Position numbers and translations under genes: made by a program. A DNA stretch of 5,589 bases from Glo-17 sp964549735 (lineage in GTDB: Bacteria; Krumholzibacteriota; Krumholzibacteriia; LZORAL124-64-63), in contig CAZJWO010000158.1 in the NCBI GenBank assembly GCA_964549735.1, forward strand, positions 1 to 5,589, given 5' to 3'. Positions within the stretch are counted from its first letter, which is position 1; every line of letters begins with the position of its first letter. This document shows, one piece after another, positions 4,919 through 5,589 of the stretch. The notes below the pieces were generated by a model that had not been told where the DNA came from, did not search any database, and was given only the letters and a program-made list of their open reading frames with translations.

Positions 4919-5589
4919 TCAGGAGAACAGACCCGGGTCGATGCTCAGGTCACGGGCGGCGGTGCGCAAGCGGCGGAACGCCTCGGCCGAGATGCCCAGG
5001 ACCGGCGCCGCCAGGCTGTGCTCGAAGCGCAGGCCGTCGGCGTCGGCGTCGGCATTGCCGGTGCAGGCCGCCACCTCTTCGCCCAGGGCGATCATCGCGG
5101 CCAGCTCCCGGCACTGTACCTGCGGATGGTCGAGCCTGTGGTGCCAGCGCACGCCTTGCTCGAGCTCCTCGCTGAGGTTCCATTCCTTGATCAGCAGCGC
5201 CCCCAGATCGCCGTGGTCGAAGCCGAGCAGTTCCTGCTCGACCAGATGATAGGGCAGTCCTTCCTCGGCCGAGATCGTCAGGACTTGCTGGAAGAGATCG
5301 AGGTGGCTGCGCGCCAGCACGAGTTGGCCGATGTTCTGCATCAGCCCGCCGACGAAGACCGTCTCCGGTTCGGCGCGGCGCACCGTTTGGGCGACCAGCT
5401 GGGCCGCCATGGCCGACAGGACCGATTGCCGCCAGATCTTGTGGAACAGCAGGCCCGCTCCCGCGCCGAGGAAGACCGACTTCGTCGCCGTCACCAGCGT
5501 CCAGTTGCGGTTCGTCACGAAGCCGAGCCGGACGTTGGCCTCGCTCACGGTCTTGATCTCGCGGACCGCGCCGTAGAACGGGCTGTTGG
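4919..5589 (-). CDS. HDOD-domain protein, 5' part beyond the window
   Basis: The frame enters from the right edge and gives 222 residues to the TGA at 4919. The opening NSPFYGAVREIKTVSEAN, followed by VRLGF and TNRNW, matches the middle of an HDOD domain (pattern NSxxYG, then SVxxAxxxLG and a basic turn), so the start and at least the first HDOD helices lie outside. A GTG at 5548 is internal, not a start. Later features are HKIW (49-52), GGLMQNIG (80-87) where related HD proteins have GLLHDIG, LLGFDHGDLGALLIKEW (120-137) and WHH (148-150). The HD pair is replaced by QN, so phosphohydrolase activity is unlikely. HDOD proteins are regulators or signal-output modules linked to motility, secretion, stress or second messengers; the partner cannot be told here. 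A triple GTCGGC repeat at 5036-5053 encodes an Asp-Ala run in a loop. Confidence 0.9.
   Translation of the reverse strand, partial: NSPFYGAVREIKTVSEANVRLGFVTNRNWTLVTATKSVFLGAGAGLLFHKIWRQSVLSAMAAQLVAQTVRRAEPETVFVGGLMQNIGQLVLARSHLDLFQQVLTISAEEGLPYHLVEQELLGFDHGDLGALLIKEWNLSEELEQGVRWHHRLDHPQVQCRELAAMIALGEEVAACTGNADADADGLRFEHSLAAPVLGISAEAFRRLRTAARDLSIDPGLFS

Noticed and set aside
5546..5548. GTG as the start of the HDOD protein
   Set aside because: Thirteen residues upstream of it in the same frame (NSPFYGAVREIKT) belong to the conserved HDOD core, so the gene extends past the window.
4808..5589. Plus-strand frame from an ATG at 4808, open to the right edge
   Set aside because: It is codon-aligned antisense to the HDOD gene and reads through the terminator-like hairpin; the translation resembles no family. 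The promoter-like site before it is recorded separately.

Overview
This is a strongly GC-rich bacterial fragment. All four genes that I can support lie on the minus strand, so the window reads from high to low coordinates: HDOD-domain protein (5' part cut by the right edge), thymidine kinase (tdk), a large secreted M6-family metalloprotease, and the first 39 codons of a BtpA-family TIM-barrel protein. The left 45 bases are not genomic. They are Illumina library sequence: the tail of P7, an i7 index and the TruSeq read-2 adapter. Genomic sequence therefore starts at about base 46, and the BtpA gene is cut there by the assembly, not by biology.

The metalloprotease is the most informative gene for lineage. 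Its chain is signal peptide, M6 propeptide, M6 zinc protease, a linking beta-rich segment, seven FG-GAP/VCBS-type repeats, an ASPIC/UnbV domain, and a FlgD-like or type IX-like C-terminal tail opening with YPNPFNP. High GC together with this kind of C-terminal tail is typical, from memory, of uncultured FCB-group or neighbouring candidate phyla such as Krumholzibacteriota and Eisenbacteria. The adapter-bearing contig end fits a metagenome assembly. The phylum is an inference; no marker gene here settles it.

Layout: 1-45 adapter; 46-163 BtpA start; 164-287 spacer with a hairpin just past the protease stop; 288-3734 protease; 3735-3956 AT-richer spacer with a good promoter and Shine-Dalgarno site for the protease; 3957-4529 tdk; 4530-4918 long spacer with a candidate tdk promoter, a strong hairpin, a 14-bp palindrome and a promoter-like site on the plus strand; 4919-5589 HDOD protein.

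The genes share direction, but the spacers, separate promoter candidates and hairpins suggest mostly independent transcription units. Functionally they are a mixed set: signalling or regulation (HDOD), thymidine salvage (tdk), an exported calcium-dependent-looking protease, and a TIM-barrel protein of unclear role. I see no rRNA, tRNA, CRISPR array or insertion sequence. Long open frames on the plus strand are antisense shadows caused by GC-rich codon choice. The most unusual item is the protease architecture and its modified zinc motif; I found no clear new multi-gene system.
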